A stretch of DNA of 64,000 nt from Sulfitobacter sp. SK011 (GCF_003352065.1 NZ_CP025803.1:3017574-3081573), one strand, 5' to 3'; counted from the stretch's first letter, positions 18,302 to 27,980 are shown. The notes: generated by a model not told the origin, from the letters alone. Numbers and translations: made by a program.

Positions 18302-20074
18302 ATGACAACAGATCAGATCATTCTCTTTTCCTTGTTCGGCGCGGTCTTTGGCCTGCTGCTCTGGGGCCGTTTCAGGTATGATATCGTGGCCTTTTCCGCG
18401 CTGATGATGGGCGTGGTGCTGGGCGTGGTGCCAACCAAGAACGCCTTTGACGGCTTTGGCCATCCTGCAACGCTGGTGGTTGCTTTGGTGTTGGTCGTTT
18501 CCGCTGGCCTGGTCCGATCCGGCGCTGTGCTCTTGATCACCCGCACGCTGGTCGATGCCTCGCGCAGTCTGGGCGCGCATATCACGTTGATGGGCGCGGT
18601 GGGCGGTATCCTGTCCGCGTTCATGAACAATGTCGCCGCATTGGCGCTGTTGATGCCTGTCGACATGCAGACGGCCCGCAAAGCAGGGCGTCAGCCGGGG
18701 CTCAGCCTGATGCCGCTCAGTTTCGCCACCATTCTTGGCGGCATGGTCACCCTCATCGGCACCCCACCTAATATTATCATCGCCGCGATCCGTCAGGAAT
18801 CACTGGGAGAGCCGTTCAGGATGTTTGATTTCGCCCCTGTCGGCGGGTTGGCGGCCATCGCAGGTCTCATTTTTGTCGCCCTGATCGGCTGGCGTTTGAT
18901 CCCAGCACGCGAGGATGCGGCCCTCGATCTTGAGGACATATCACAGTACATCGCCGAATTGACGGTCCCCAAGGGCAGCAAACAAATCGGCAAACGCATC
19001 AGCGAACTACAGGATGTCGCAGATAAATCTGATGTCGCCATTCTGGGTCTGATGCGTGACGGCAAGCGCCGCTATGGTCAGGCGCGCAATGTCGCTTTGA
19101 AAGCGGACGATGCGCTGGTGCTTGAAGCCACACCAGATGCGCTTGACGAATTTCGCAGCACCCTTGATCTGGCGCTGGCCGACAGCAACCGCGAAGAACA
19201 CCTTAAGGCGGGCGGAGAAGGCGTTGAAATCATTGAGGTTGTTGTCCCTGAATCCTCACGCCTGAGCGGGCGCACGGCGCAGGCCGTGGGCATGCTTTGG
19301 CGGCAGCGCACGATCTTGTTGGGGATTTCACGACGGGGCCGCAAGATCACCTCACATCTGCGCAATACGGAACTCAGGGCCGGTGACATCCTGTTGCTGC
19401 TGGTCCCGCGTGACATGGCCGGGCATGTGACCGATTGGCTCGGTGTCTTGCCCTTGGCGGATCGCGGTCTGGCGGTGACTGAAAACTCCAAGGTCTGGCT
19501 TGCCATCGGGCTTTTTGGGGCGGCGGTGGCGGCGGCGTCCTTTGGCCTGATCTATCTGCCCGTGGCACTTGGGTTGGTGGTGATTGCCTATGTGCTGGCC
19601 AAAATCATACCGCTTTCCGAGCTTTACACCCATATCGAATGGCCCGTCATTGTCTTGCTTGGGTCGATGATCCCTCTGGGGGCAGCCCTTGAGACCTCAG
19701 GCGGTACAGAACTGATCGCGGGCGCGCTTATCGGCTTGACCGAAGGGATGGCCCCGTGGATCGTGCTGACCGTACTGATGGTCGTGACGATGACGTTGTC
19801 AGACGTGCTCAACAACACCGCAACGACCATCGTGGCGGCCCCTGTGGGCATTCAGATGGCGCAAACCCTGAGTGTCTCACCCGATCCGTTTCTGATGGCG
19901 GTGGCAGTCGCGGCGTCCAGCGCCTTTCTGACCCCCATCGGACACAAGAACAACACGCTGATCCTTGGCCCCGGCGGCTATTCCTTTGGCGATTACTGGC
20001 GGATGGGCCTGCCGCTTGAGATCATCGTGGTGGCCGTGTCGATCCCTGCAATCCTCGTCTTTTGGCCACTCTGA
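18302..20074 (+). CDS. SLC13/DASS-type permease with TrkA-C domains
   Basis: The 590-residue protein has two membrane halves separated by a cytosolic part (about residues 210-395) holding two TrkA-C (RCK_C-like) domains, for example around RISELQDVADKSDVAILGLM and LSGRTAQAVGMLWRQRTILL. The membrane part has FMNNVAALALLMP, LIGTPPNIIIA and the second repeat motif VLNNTATTIVAAPVGIQMA. Relatives carry dicarboxylates or sulfate with sodium, or are NhaD/ArsB-like. It overlaps the channel gene by one base (TGATG), so the two are co-translated. Confidence 0.85.
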   Translation: MTTDQIILFSLFGAVFGLLLWGRFRYDIVAFSALMMGVVLGVVPTKNAFDGFGHPATLVVALVLVVSAGLVRSGAVLLITRTLVDASRSLGAHITLMGAVGGILSAFMNNVAALALLMPVDMQTARKAGRQPGLSLMPLSFATILGGMVTLIGTPPNIIIAAIRQESLGEPFRMFDFAPVGGLAAIAGLIFVALIGWRLIPAREDAALDLEDISQYIAELTVPKGSKQIGKRISELQDVADKSDVAILGLMRDGKRRYGQARNVALKADDALVLEATPDALDEFRSTLDLALADSNREEHLKAGGEGVEIIEVVVPESSRLSGRTAQAVGMLWRQRTILLGISRRGRKITSHLRNTELRAGDILLLLVPRDMAGHVTDWLGVLPLADRGLAVTENSKVWLAIGLFGAAVAAASFGLIYLPVALGLVVIAYVLAKIIPLSELYTHIEWPVIVLLGSMIPLGAALETSGGTELIAGALIGLTEGMAPWIVLTVLMVVTMTLSDVLNNTATTIVAAPVGIQMAQTLSVSPDPFLMAVAVAASSAFLTPIGHKNNTLILGPGGYSFGDYWRMGLPLEIIVVAVSIPAILVFWPL

Positions 20075-20505
20075 TGGAATTGTGGACACAGATCGCACGC
20101 GGCACGCTGTTTCTGAGCATCTCGGCAGGGGTACATCTGGCCCTGATCATCTTCAGCCTGCCGTGGCTGACACGGGTGGCTCAAGCCACCAAAGATCAAT
20201 TTCGCGCGCATCGTGCCGGTCTGCTGATCAGCCTCGCTTTTGGGCTCACTGTCTTTGGCCACACCTTGCAGGTCTGGATCTGGGCTGGCGCGTTTTTGTG
20301 GTACGGGGCAATCGACGGCGTTGATACCGCTGTCTATTTTTCCCTCAGCACCTATACCACACTGGGATATGGCGACATCATTCTGGATGATACCATGCGT
20401 ACCTTTGGGGCATTTGCCTCTGTGTGCGGCATGCTGACCTTTGGGATCAGCACCGCGTTTCTGGTGGGGATGATCGGGCGGGTGTTGCCCAAGGGGCTGC
20501 ACTGA
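20074..20505 (+). CDS. Small potassium-type ion channel (Ion_trans_2)
   Basis: This 143-residue membrane protein has three to four hydrophobic stretches and the potassium selectivity filter in STYTTLGYGDIIL, between the pore helix and the last helix. Two-helix channels of this kind pass K+ as tetramers. The ATG at 20074 overlaps the stop of the SLC13 gene (TGATG), pointing to joint expression; it could balance charge or volume during solute uptake, but that is inference. It has no RCK domain of its own, though the neighbouring permease has two TrkA-C domains. Confidence 0.85.
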   Translation: MELWTQIARGTLFLSISAGVHLALIIFSLPWLTRVAQATKDQFRAHRAGLLISLAFGLTVFGHTLQVWIWAGAFLWYGAIDGVDTAVYFSLSTYTTLGYGDIILDDTMRTFGAFASVCGMLTFGISTAFLVGMIGRVLPKGLH

Positions 20506-20539
20506 TCGGCGACCAGCACCCAATGCCACGTAGAGTGTT

Positions 20540-22318
20540 TTACAACGGCCACATCAGCGGGATCAACGCAGAGGCCAGCAGCCCGACCGACAGATTCAAC
20601 GGAATCCCAACCTTCAAGAAGTCCGTGAACTTATACCCACCCGGCCCGTAGACCATCATGTTTGTCTGATAGCTAATCGGCGTGGCAAAGGTCGCGCTGG
20701 CTGCAATCATCACCGCAATCACCAATGGTCGCGGATCAATACCCATGTTCACCGCCAGACCAATTGCCACCGGCGTCAGCACCACCGCAACCGCGTGATT
20801 GATCAACTCTGACAGCACCGACGTCAGCAGATAGATCGCCCAGACGATAAGGAAGGGAGGCAAAACGGCAATGGGTGGTGCAATAATCTCGACGATCAAC
20901 TCAATCGCCCCGGAGGTTTCCAGCGCCGTCGCGACCGCAAGCATCGCAAAAATCAGCGCAAGCAACCGCCCGTCGATCACCGAAAACGCCTCGTCCGGGT
21001 CAATGCAGCGGGTCAGGAACAGCACAGCCATCGCAAGCACAGCAAGCAACAGGATCGGGGCCACCCCAAACGCCGCAAGGATGACGATGCCCGCCAAAGC
21101 CGCCAATGCCAGCGGGGCATGGCGTTGACGATACGGCCGTTCGGTGGGCTGGTTCACATCCACAAGGCCTGCATCAACGGCCAGTCTGTTGATATCTTGC
21201 GCATTCCCCTCGAGCAGGAGTGTATCGCCGACCCGCACAATCACGTCGTCAAGTTTGCGACCAATGTTTTCGTTGCGCCGATGCACGGCCAGTGGATAAA
21301 CACCATAGCGCCGGCGCAGACGCAGCGCCCCAAGCGAACGGCCCACCAATGTCGCACCCGGCGTGATCAGCACTTCGACCGTTGTCGTCTCGCGCGAGCT
21401 TAGCTTGTCGACAACCCGCACATCCGAGCTGGCCTGCATGCCCAGCAATTCCTGAATCTGAGTGCGCAAAACTATGCGGTCACCGGCTTCAAGTACAACG
21501 GAGGCAAGATCACGGCGCAGCGACAAGTCGCCGCGCAGCACGTCAATGAGCCGCACACCGTCACCCCCGAAAAGCCCGACGTCCGTGACCTTTTGACCAA
21601 TCAATGCGCTTTCTTCTGGCACCGCAACTTCGGTAAAGAATTTCTTTTTGGTTTTATCGCCAAGCATGCTGGCCATGGTGGGCCGGTCAGGCAGCAACCG
21701 AGGAGCCACAAACCGCAAATAGAAGCCGCCCCAGATCACCAGAGGGATCGCCAGCGGCGTGACCTCAAAGATCGCAAACGGCTCCATCCCGCTGGCCCGC
21801 GCCACGCCATCAACCAGCAGGTTGGTCGAGGTGCCGATCAGGGTCAGGGTGCCCCCAAGGATGGCCATATAAGACAATGGGATCAGCATCTTGCTGGCGG
21901 AAATACCCAGTTTCTTGGACAATTGCACAAACACCGGGATCATCACCAGAACCACAGGCGTATTGTTGACAAAGGCCGACGCCAGCACCACGAAAACCAT
22001 CAAGGAGCCGATGGCCATCACCGGACTTGTGTCGGCCTTTGCCTCGGCCAGTCGGGTGAACCACGCCAAAGCGCCGGTGCGCACCAGCGCCCCCATGACG
22101 ATGAACATCGCGGCAATTGTCCACGGTGCCGAATTTGACAGCACATGAACCGCATCATCATAGGGCAAAAGCCCCAGCGCCAGCATCGCCGCAGCACCAC
22201 CAATGGCCGTGACCTCGGGCGGATAAATCTCGCGGATAAAGAGTGTGAACATGACAATGACGACGCCGAGGGTCATGAGCGCCTGAGTTTCTTGCGAAAG
22301 CTCAAAAAAACCAGCCAT
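20540..22318 (-). CDS. SLC13/DASS-type permease with TrkA-C domains (second copy)
   Basis: This 592-residue permease has the same layout as the one at 18302: membrane half, two TrkA-C domains (about residues 205-375, including EESALIGQKVTDVGLFGGDG and TLVGRSLGALRLRRRYG), then a second membrane half. Transport motifs are FVNNTPVVLVMIPVFVQL and LIGTSTNLLVDG, and late LINHAVAVVLTPVAIGLA. I set the start at the ATG 22318 (MAGFFELSQETQALM); an open frame continues upstream but only over the EamA gene and without membrane character. The substrate may be sulfate, dicarboxylate or another anion. Confidence 0.85.
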   Translation of the reverse strand: MAGFFELSQETQALMTLGVVIVMFTLFIREIYPPEVTAIGGAAAMLALGLLPYDDAVHVLSNSAPWTIAAMFIVMGALVRTGALAWFTRLAEAKADTSPVMAIGSLMVFVVLASAFVNNTPVVLVMIPVFVQLSKKLGISASKMLIPLSYMAILGGTLTLIGTSTNLLVDGVARASGMEPFAIFEVTPLAIPLVIWGGFYLRFVAPRLLPDRPTMASMLGDKTKKKFFTEVAVPEESALIGQKVTDVGLFGGDGVRLIDVLRGDLSLRRDLASVVLEAGDRIVLRTQIQELLGMQASSDVRVVDKLSSRETTTVEVLITPGATLVGRSLGALRLRRRYGVYPLAVHRRNENIGRKLDDVIVRVGDTLLLEGNAQDINRLAVDAGLVDVNQPTERPYRQRHAPLALAALAGIVILAAFGVAPILLLAVLAMAVLFLTRCIDPDEAFSVIDGRLLALIFAMLAVATALETSGAIELIVEIIAPPIAVLPPFLIVWAIYLLTSVLSELINHAVAVVLTPVAIGLAVNMGIDPRPLVIAVMIAASATFATPISYQTNMMVYGPGGYKFTDFLKVGIPLNLSVGLLASALIPLMWPL

Positions 22319-22323
22319 AACGT

Positions 22324-23247
22324 TCAACCCTCGTTTGGTTTCTGCTGTACCGAAAGCGCCTTGCGGCGCTGCGGTTGCACCAGATACATACCCATGAACA
22401 TCGCGGCCAATGCAAGCCAAATAGTCGGCGCATAGGTTTCGCCCAGTATCAGGTTCGCCCAGATCAGGCCAAAGCCCGTGACCATATAACTGACCTGCAC
22501 CGCAAACACGGCCCCTGCCCGGCCCACCAGCCACACGTAGGACGCATAAACCAGCACATGGATCACCGACCCCGCAATCAGCGCCTGCTGCGGGACCGCT
22601 GGCGGCCAGACCGGCGCGATATATTGACCGGTGGCGAACGTCAGCGGGATCATAACGATCACACCCACCAATGACGCGCCAAACATCACCTGAAACGGGT
22701 CCAGCCCTTCCGTCCCCCATTTGTTCACATAATTGCCTTCAAAGGCGTAAAATAACGCCGTAACCAGATAGATCGCGGCCCATCCGACCGGAATGTTCAA
22801 CCCCAGATCGACCGCCGGGGCGACGATGATCAACACTCCGATCAACCCAAAAAGCAGCCCGACAAGCCGCCGCCAGCGAAATCGGTCATTCCCAAGCATC
22901 AGAGCAATGACAAAGGCGAACATCGGCACGGTGCTGATCAGCAACGACATGATGCCTGCGGGCAAGAACACCGCCGCCTGATAGGATATGGAATTGGGCA
23001 TCACCGTGCCAATCATTGCGAGGATCAGATAAAGCCGCAGCGCACGCATGTTCAGCGGCAAAGCGACCCGGCGCAGGGCACAGATCACCCCCATCAAAAC
23101 CATACCAATGATCAACTGCCAGAACACCAGCCCAAAATGGCCGTAGCCTGTGCTCACTGCGATCTTGGTGAAAGGTTGCGTGATGCCCCAGCCCGCCCCC
23201 ATCAGCACCAGAAACGCGGAGTAAGACAGGATTTCGCGGCGTGTCAC
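22324..23247 (-). CDS. EamA-type (DMT superfamily) transporter
   Basis: This 307-residue protein has ten predicted helices in two EamA repeats (starting ILSYSAFLVLMGAGWGITQP). It begins with GTG, which overlaps the stop of the YmdB-type gene (GTGA, 23244-23247), and ends only five bases before the SLC13 start, so the three genes probably form one transcript. Substrate is unknown. Confidence 0.8.
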   Translation of the reverse strand: MTRREILSYSAFLVLMGAGWGITQPFTKIAVSTGYGHFGLVFWQLIIGMVLMGVICALRRVALPLNMRALRLYLILAMIGTVMPNSISYQAAVFLPAGIMSLLISTVPMFAFVIALMLGNDRFRWRRLVGLLFGLIGVLIIVAPAVDLGLNIPVGWAAIYLVTALFYAFEGNYVNKWGTEGLDPFQVMFGASLVGVIVMIPLTFATGQYIAPVWPPAVPQQALIAGSVIHVLVYASYVWLVGRAGAVFAVQVSYMVTGFGLIWANLILGETYAPTIWLALAAMFMGMYLVQPQRRKALSVQQKPNEG

Positions 23248-24056
23248 GGGGTGCTGGACTGCAAGGTGCCACCTGTGCGCACCGGCTGCATGCGCGTGGC
23301 GCGGCCTGTGCGGTCATCCGTTTCGACATAGACACCTGACAACGTCGCCTCACCATTGGCGGGCGTGAACCGTTCTTTTGGCATGCCTGTGATAAACCGG
23401 CGCAACGGCTCGGCTTTGTCCATGCCAATGACCGAATGATAATCGCCGCACATTCCCGCATCGCTGAGATACGCAGTGCCGCCGGGCAGGATCATCGCAT
23501 CTGCCGTGGGAACATGGGTGTGGGTGCCCACCACCAGTGACGCCCGTCCGTCGCACCAATGGCCCATCGCCATCTTTTCAGAGGTCGCCTCGCAATGGAT
23601 GTCCACAATGATCGCCGATGCCAGCCCGCCAAGAGGATGGGTCTTCAGCACAGGCTCCAGCGCCGAAAAAGGATCGTCAAAGGGGCGTTTCATAAACACC
23701 TGACCCAACGCCTGACAGACCAGAACCTTGCGCCCGTTTTGCGCCGTAAACAGCCGTGCGCCCTTGCCCGGCGCAGATTTGGAGAAATTTAGAGGCCGGA
23801 TAATGCGCTGTTCCTGCTCAATAAAGCTGAGCATGTCTTTTTGATCGAACGCATGATCACCCAGCGTGAGGCAATCGATCCCGGCCTCCAGCAACAGCTT
23901 GGCATGCGCGCCCGACAACCCGATGCCGCCGGTGGCGTTTTCGCCGTTGACCACGACAAAATCAAGCTTCCACTCGCTGCGCAGACGGGGCAGATTTTCG
24001 GTGATGGCGCGACGCCCGGCGCGGCCCATCACATCGCCAAGAAACAATATTTTCAT
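23244..24056 (-). CDS. YmdB-family metallophosphoesterase
   Basis: This 270-residue protein is a calcineurin-like phosphoesterase of the TIGR00282/YmdB family. Metal-binding motifs are MKILFLGDVMGRAGRRAI (Asp), VVNGENATGGIGLS (Asn/Glu), DCLTLGDHAFDQ (Asp/His), IIVDIHCEATSEKMAMG (His) and VVGTHTHVPTADAMILPGG (His-x-His). The Bacillus homologue cleaves 2',3'-cyclic AMP. The ATG at 24056 gives the canonical N-terminus. It is coupled to the EamA gene by a 4-base overlap. Confidence 0.9.
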   Translation of the reverse strand: MKILFLGDVMGRAGRRAITENLPRLRSEWKLDFVVVNGENATGGIGLSGAHAKLLLEAGIDCLTLGDHAFDQKDMLSFIEQEQRIIRPLNFSKSAPGKGARLFTAQNGRKVLVCQALGQVFMKRPFDDPFSALEPVLKTHPLGGLASAIIVDIHCEATSEKMAMGHWCDGRASLVVGTHTHVPTADAMILPGGTAYLSDAGMCGDYHSVIGMDKAEPLRRFITGMPKERFTPANGEATLSGVYVETDDRTGRATRMQPVRTGGTLQSSTP

Positions 24057-24256
24057 GGGAGCAAGGGGTAAGCCTGTGACGCGGCGGCGGCAAGCGTGTT
24101 TTTCGTTCGACGGTCTGCTTTGCGGACAAAGTGTGAATTTGCTGCACTTGCTCCAATGGCTGCTTTCGGGGTCGGTCAATATCGGTTTTTGTTGCCGGTG
24201 ACACAAACGTATGAGTTGTGACTGGAAAAGCAGCTTGGCTCTGTCGGACCGAAGCC

Positions 24257-24294
24257 AAAAAAAATCCGACGACCATTCGAAAATCGTCGTCGGA
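24257..24294 (-). terminator. Intrinsic terminator (minus strand)
   Basis: TCCGACGAC (24265-24273) pairs exactly with GTCGTCGGA (24286-24294), a 9-bp stem with a 12-base loop; on the minus strand it is followed by eight Ts (AAAAAAAA at 24257-24264). It terminates the DUF4242 gene at 24316-24591. Confidence 0.85.
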
Positions 24295-24315
24295 ATGTCT
24301 GAAATCATCAGATGC

Positions 24316-24591
24316 TTAGTTGTTTGCCGTCAATGGATCGATGATCTGAGAAACCTTCGTGATGTTCGACACTGGAATGCCGCTCAGTTCTGCATGTTTG
24401 TTAATCTCTTCCTCGCTCTCGGCGAGATAGACACAGAACGTTTTCTCGCCCGCCACATAAGAGTGTTGCCACTGAATGCTGGGGCCGATCGTGGCCAGTG
24501 CCTGATTTGAGGCGCGGGCAGCACCGCACAGCTCAGTTAGGGAAAACTCTCCGATGCCTGGAATGTCGCGTTCGATGATGAAGCGTTCCAT
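24316..24591 (-). CDS. DUF4242-type (SCO4226-like) small protein
   Basis: This 91-residue protein has the DUF4242 pattern: MERFIIERDIPGIGEFSL at the start, WQHSYVAGEKTFCVYLAESE in the middle with conserved His and Cys, and a ferredoxin-like fold implied. A Streptomyces member (SCO4226) binds nickel. It is a single-gene unit with its own terminator and is divergent from a LysR gene, which is probably its regulator. The ribosome site AGGAGATATAG lies before the ATG. Confidence 0.8.
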   Translation of the reverse strand: MERFIIERDIPGIGEFSLTELCGAARASNQALATIGPSIQWQHSYVAGEKTFCVYLAESEEEINKHAELSGIPVSNITKVSQIIDPLTANN

Positions 24592-24742
24592 GTTCTATAT
24601 CTCCTGTGTTGGATGAATTGATGTTGCCCCATGACCGTGCCCGATCACCGCCGAAACTCAAAACTCAATTTTCTTTAGTCTGATAAAGTTAGTCTATATT
24701 TATGCCTGTTGATATTTTGCGACATAAAGATAAACTTTAGCA

Positions 24743-25660
24743 ATGGTGACCCTAACACATCTGAAATCGCTCCAGGCCGTCGAGTTATCAATCCGCAAGG
24801 GCTCGTTGAAAGCTGCGGCCGACACGCTGGGCATTACGCCTGCCGCCGTGGGGCAGCGCGTTCGAACACTAGAAGACTATCTCGGTGCCGATCTGTTGCT
24901 GAGGGGGCGATCCGGCTTGCAGCCGACACCACAGCTTGAGCACGCTCTAGCTGATTTGCAGCTGGCCTTTGCTGCGCTTGAACGGGTGACTGATACACTC
25001 GACTTCCAGCGTATCAGCGAAATACAGATTGTTGCAGATCCGGATTGGGCTGAGCTTTGGCTGGCACCACGTATTGACGCCTTTCGTGAAGCGCATCCCA
25101 ACATCCTGTTCTGCATAAACGGAGCGGGGGACGTTCCTCTCAGATTGGGCGCGCCAGACATACGTATCGACTACGGAGAAGGGGCTGGTGAGTTACTGTT
25201 TACTGACATTTTTTTGCCCGTAACCGGTCCCGACAATCCGCGCCGCATTGCAGACTGGGACCCTGTCCTCCAGATGGAGGGAATGCCTCTCTTGCATCTG
25301 AAGGTCCAGCGAGAAAGCTCAAACCACCCTGGGTGGGTCGAGTGGTTTCAAAAATTTGGTCATCGCGAGAGCGGCCCCGATCGTGGCGTTCATTATCCAA
25401 ACGCCAGGCTTGCACTGGAAGCGGTACGGCAGAACGTGGGTTTTTTGGTGTGCGGCCTGTCCTTGGTACTGAGCGATTTAGAAAACGGTTCGATCGTGAA
25501 TCCATTCCCTGCATCTCAGCATCTTACTGCTCCACATCCCTACAGGATGCAGTTGCGACCTGATGCCGCAAAGAGACCCCAAGTGCAAAGATTTGTCGCA
25601 TGGCTTCGCAACATGGCAAGCGAAACACACAGCGAAATCCAACGATTGAGAAGCTTGTAA
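24743..25660 (+). CDS. LysR-family transcriptional regulator
   Basis: This 305-residue protein has an N-terminal winged helix with the LysR pattern (GSLKAAADTLGITPAAVGQR, residues about 20-39) and a type 2 periplasmic-binding-like effector domain. Codon use is somewhat less GC-rich than its neighbours. It is divergent from the DUF4242 gene across a 151-base AT-rich gap, the usual LysR target arrangement. The effector is unknown. It is similar in size to GcvA/AmpR-type members. Confidence 0.85.
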   Translation: MVTLTHLKSLQAVELSIRKGSLKAAADTLGITPAAVGQRVRTLEDYLGADLLLRGRSGLQPTPQLEHALADLQLAFAALERVTDTLDFQRISEIQIVADPDWAELWLAPRIDAFREAHPNILFCINGAGDVPLRLGAPDIRIDYGEGAGELLFTDIFLPVTGPDNPRRIADWDPVLQMEGMPLLHLKVQRESSNHPGWVEWFQKFGHRESGPDRGVHYPNARLALEAVRQNVGFLVCGLSLVLSDLENGSIVNPFPASQHLTAPHPYRMQLRPDAAKRPQVQRFVAWLRNMASETHSEIQRLRSL

Positions 25661-25894
25661 TTCTGATTGGGCGCAGGGAGAGCGTGTGCCCGCCCGTACT
25701 GTGCGGATAACAACCCCTGACCTCACCAATGAATATTCCTGTGTCACAAATCCTTGGCAATATCTAAGTTAATTTTCTTACATTTTTGGTCGAATCGCGA
25801 AGAGCTGACATTCGTGCATAGCGCGGCATTCGGCAAATTGGGCTCACTGCCGACATTGATCCAAATCTCCGGGTTCACGTTCCCGCCCAATGCC

Positions 25895-26458
25895 CTACCC
25901 CGTCACCTCAATCACACCCACTTCTGTCACGATCAGGTCCAACGGCTGGTCTGTCAGCTCCAGCGGCAGATCGTCCGTTTCCTGCCCCGCGAAGGCAAAT
26001 CCAATCGCCATCGTCGGCCGCTTGGCGCGCAGCATCTCAAGCGTGCGGTCATAAAACCCGCCCCCATAGCCCAAACGCCCGCCTGCACGGTTGAACGCCA
26101 AAAGCGGCACGATCAAAATCTCTGGCTCAAGAAAATCCTCGATCTCAGGGATCATGGCACCAAATGCCCCCGCCACCATCGACGTCTCAGGTGTCCACCG
26201 CGAGAATTTAAGGGGCTGACCTGATTTGATAATGACCGGCACGCCAACCGGTCCATGCGTACAGGCCTCTGCCATGGCAGGCAAAGGGTCGATTTCCGTG
26301 CGGATCGGCATGAAACCCGAAAGCGGCACACCACGATAGCCTGCCAGCACCTCGCTCAGATATCCGGCCTGCGCGGCATTTGCATTTTCAAACAATGTCT
26401 TGCGCCGCGCAAACGCTTCCTTGCGCGCCGCTGCCTTGATCGCCGCCAGATCGCTCAC
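25895..26458 (-). CDS. 5-formyltetrahydrofolate cyclo-ligase
   Basis: This enzyme (187 aa) uses ATP to turn 5-formyl-THF into 5,10-methenyl-THF, salvaging folate. Substrate-binding RKEAFARR is at the N-terminus, and the signature LAFNRAGGRLGYGGGFYDRT with the ATP loop sits near residue 130. I chose GTG at 26458 because it overlaps the MgtE stop (GTGA); longer in-frame extensions run into mgtE and are low in quality. It is translationally coupled to mgtE. Confidence 0.9.
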   Translation of the reverse strand: MSDLAAIKAAARKEAFARRKTLFENANAAQAGYLSEVLAGYRGVPLSGFMPIRTEIDPLPAMAEACTHGPVGVPVIIKSGQPLKFSRWTPETSMVAGAFGAMIPEIEDFLEPEILIVPLLAFNRAGGRLGYGGGFYDRTLEMLRAKRPTMAIGFAFAGQETDDLPLELTDQPLDLIVTEVGVIEVTG

Positions 26459-27858
26459 AACAGCACCGCCGCCGCCAATCCAAGAAAGGCAAAGAACCCA
26501 ACAACATCCGTCACAGTGGTCACAAAGGCCCCGGATGCAAGCGCCGGATCGACCCCGACCCTTTCCAGCAGAATGGGAATGCCCGTGCCTGCCAATCCGG
26601 CCACCACCATGTTGATCACCATGGCCGTGGCAATCACGTAACCCAATGCGGGCGAACCGAACCAGATATAGCCCACGATCCCCATCACCACGGCAAAGAC
26701 CGTGCCATTTATCAAGCCAACCAGACATTCACGCCGGATCACCCGCCAGACATTCGATCCGGTCAAATCCTTGGTCGCAATCGCGCGCACCGCCACGGTC
26801 AGGCTTTGGGTCCCCGCATTGCCGCCCATCGACGCGACAATCGGCATCAGCACGGCCAGCGCCACGATCTGGGCCAGTGCCATTTCAAATTGGGCAATCA
26901 CAAGGGATGCCGCAATCGCTGTGACAAGGTTGACCGCCAGCCACGGCAAGCGCTGTTTGGTGGTTTCAATCACCCGGTCGCTCAGTGACCCTTCGCCAAC
27001 ACCGGCAAGCCGCAGGATGTCTTCCTCGTGTTCCTCATCCAGAACCGCCATCGCATCATCAATGGTGATCACCCCGATAAGGCGCCCCTCATCATCCACG
27101 ACGGGTGCCGAAATCAGGTGATACTGGTTGAACGCATAGGCCACATCCCCCTCATCCCGCATCGCCGGGATCACCTGAAACGTTTCTTCGAGGATATCGC
27201 TCAGCAAAGTGGCGCGTTTGGACCGCATCAGTTTGCCCAAGGTGATGTTGCCCACCGGATGCAGGCGCGGATCGACCATCACAATGTGATAGAACTGATC
27301 TGGCAGGTCCTCTTCCTTGGTGTTGCGCAAATGATCAATTGCCTGACCGACATTCCAATGCTCGGGGGCCATCACGACCTCGCGCTGCATCAGGCGACCG
27401 GCGGAATATTCCGGATAGCTGAGCGATTGTTGCACTGCCGCCCGGTCGCTGTCTTCCAGCGCGCCCAGAATCGCGGCCTGCTGTTCGTCTTCCAGATCTT
27501 CGATCAGATCGACAACGTCATCGCTGTCCATCTCCCGCACCGCCTGGCTCAGGACCTGCGGGGCCAGCATCGAAATCACGTCTTCGCGGATGGATTCGTC
27601 AAGTTCTGACAGGATTTCGCCGTCAAACTCGCGGTCATAAAGCCGGATCAGATCGGCACGGTCACCATGGCTGATCTGTTCCAAAAGGTCAGCAATGTCC
27701 GCCGCGTGCAGCGGCTCCATCAGGGCGGTCAGTGTGGCCTGATCACCCGCTTCAACCGCCTCCAGAATCGCCGCGACCGCCTTACGATCCAGCAGATAGG
27801 CCTCTGCCTCATCCTCTTCTTCGATGGGCCGTACCAGATTTTCTCTATCATCCATCAT
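26455..27858 (-). CDS. mgtE: Magnesium transporter MgtE
   Basis: MgtE is an inner-membrane Mg2+ channel gated by cytosolic Mg2+. The protein (467 aa) has an N-terminal acidic helical domain, two CBS domains (about residues 140-255, including HLISAPVVDDEGRLIGVITI) and five membrane helices with the pore signature MPIVASMGGNAGTQSLTVAV. The ribosome site GAGGAG lies 7 bases before the ATG at 27858; GTG at 27861 and ATG at 27855 are alternatives. The folate cyclo-ligase overlaps its end. Confidence 0.95.
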   Translation of the reverse strand: MMDDRENLVRPIEEEDEAEAYLLDRKAVAAILEAVEAGDQATLTALMEPLHAADIADLLEQISHGDRADLIRLYDREFDGEILSELDESIREDVISMLAPQVLSQAVREMDSDDVVDLIEDLEDEQQAAILGALEDSDRAAVQQSLSYPEYSAGRLMQREVVMAPEHWNVGQAIDHLRNTKEEDLPDQFYHIVMVDPRLHPVGNITLGKLMRSKRATLLSDILEETFQVIPAMRDEGDVAYAFNQYHLISAPVVDDEGRLIGVITIDDAMAVLDEEHEEDILRLAGVGEGSLSDRVIETTKQRLPWLAVNLVTAIAASLVIAQFEMALAQIVALAVLMPIVASMGGNAGTQSLTVAVRAIATKDLTGSNVWRVIRRECLVGLINGTVFAVVMGIVGYIWFGSPALGYVIATAMVINMVVAGLAGTGIPILLERVGVDPALASGAFVTTVTDVVGFFAFLGLAAAVLL

Positions 27859-27980
27859 CACGTGCTCCTCGACCGGCCCTTGCGCTTGGCGCGACCATAG
27901 GCATGCGGTGTTTGAGACACAATGGCGGTTGATTGCGGATGGGCGTTGCCGCCCGCCCCGGACAGGAATAATGTCACCTC

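Noticed and set aside
22319-22720. Upstream extension of the second SLC13 frame
   Set aside because: The extra residues have no membrane or family character and lie over the EamA gene; the ATG at 22318 gives the normal N-terminus.
25661-25894. Possible gene in the gap between the LysR gene and the folate cyclo-ligase
   Set aside because: The plus-strand frame beginning near 25754 runs antisense into the cyclo-ligase, has no ribosome site and no recognisable domain.
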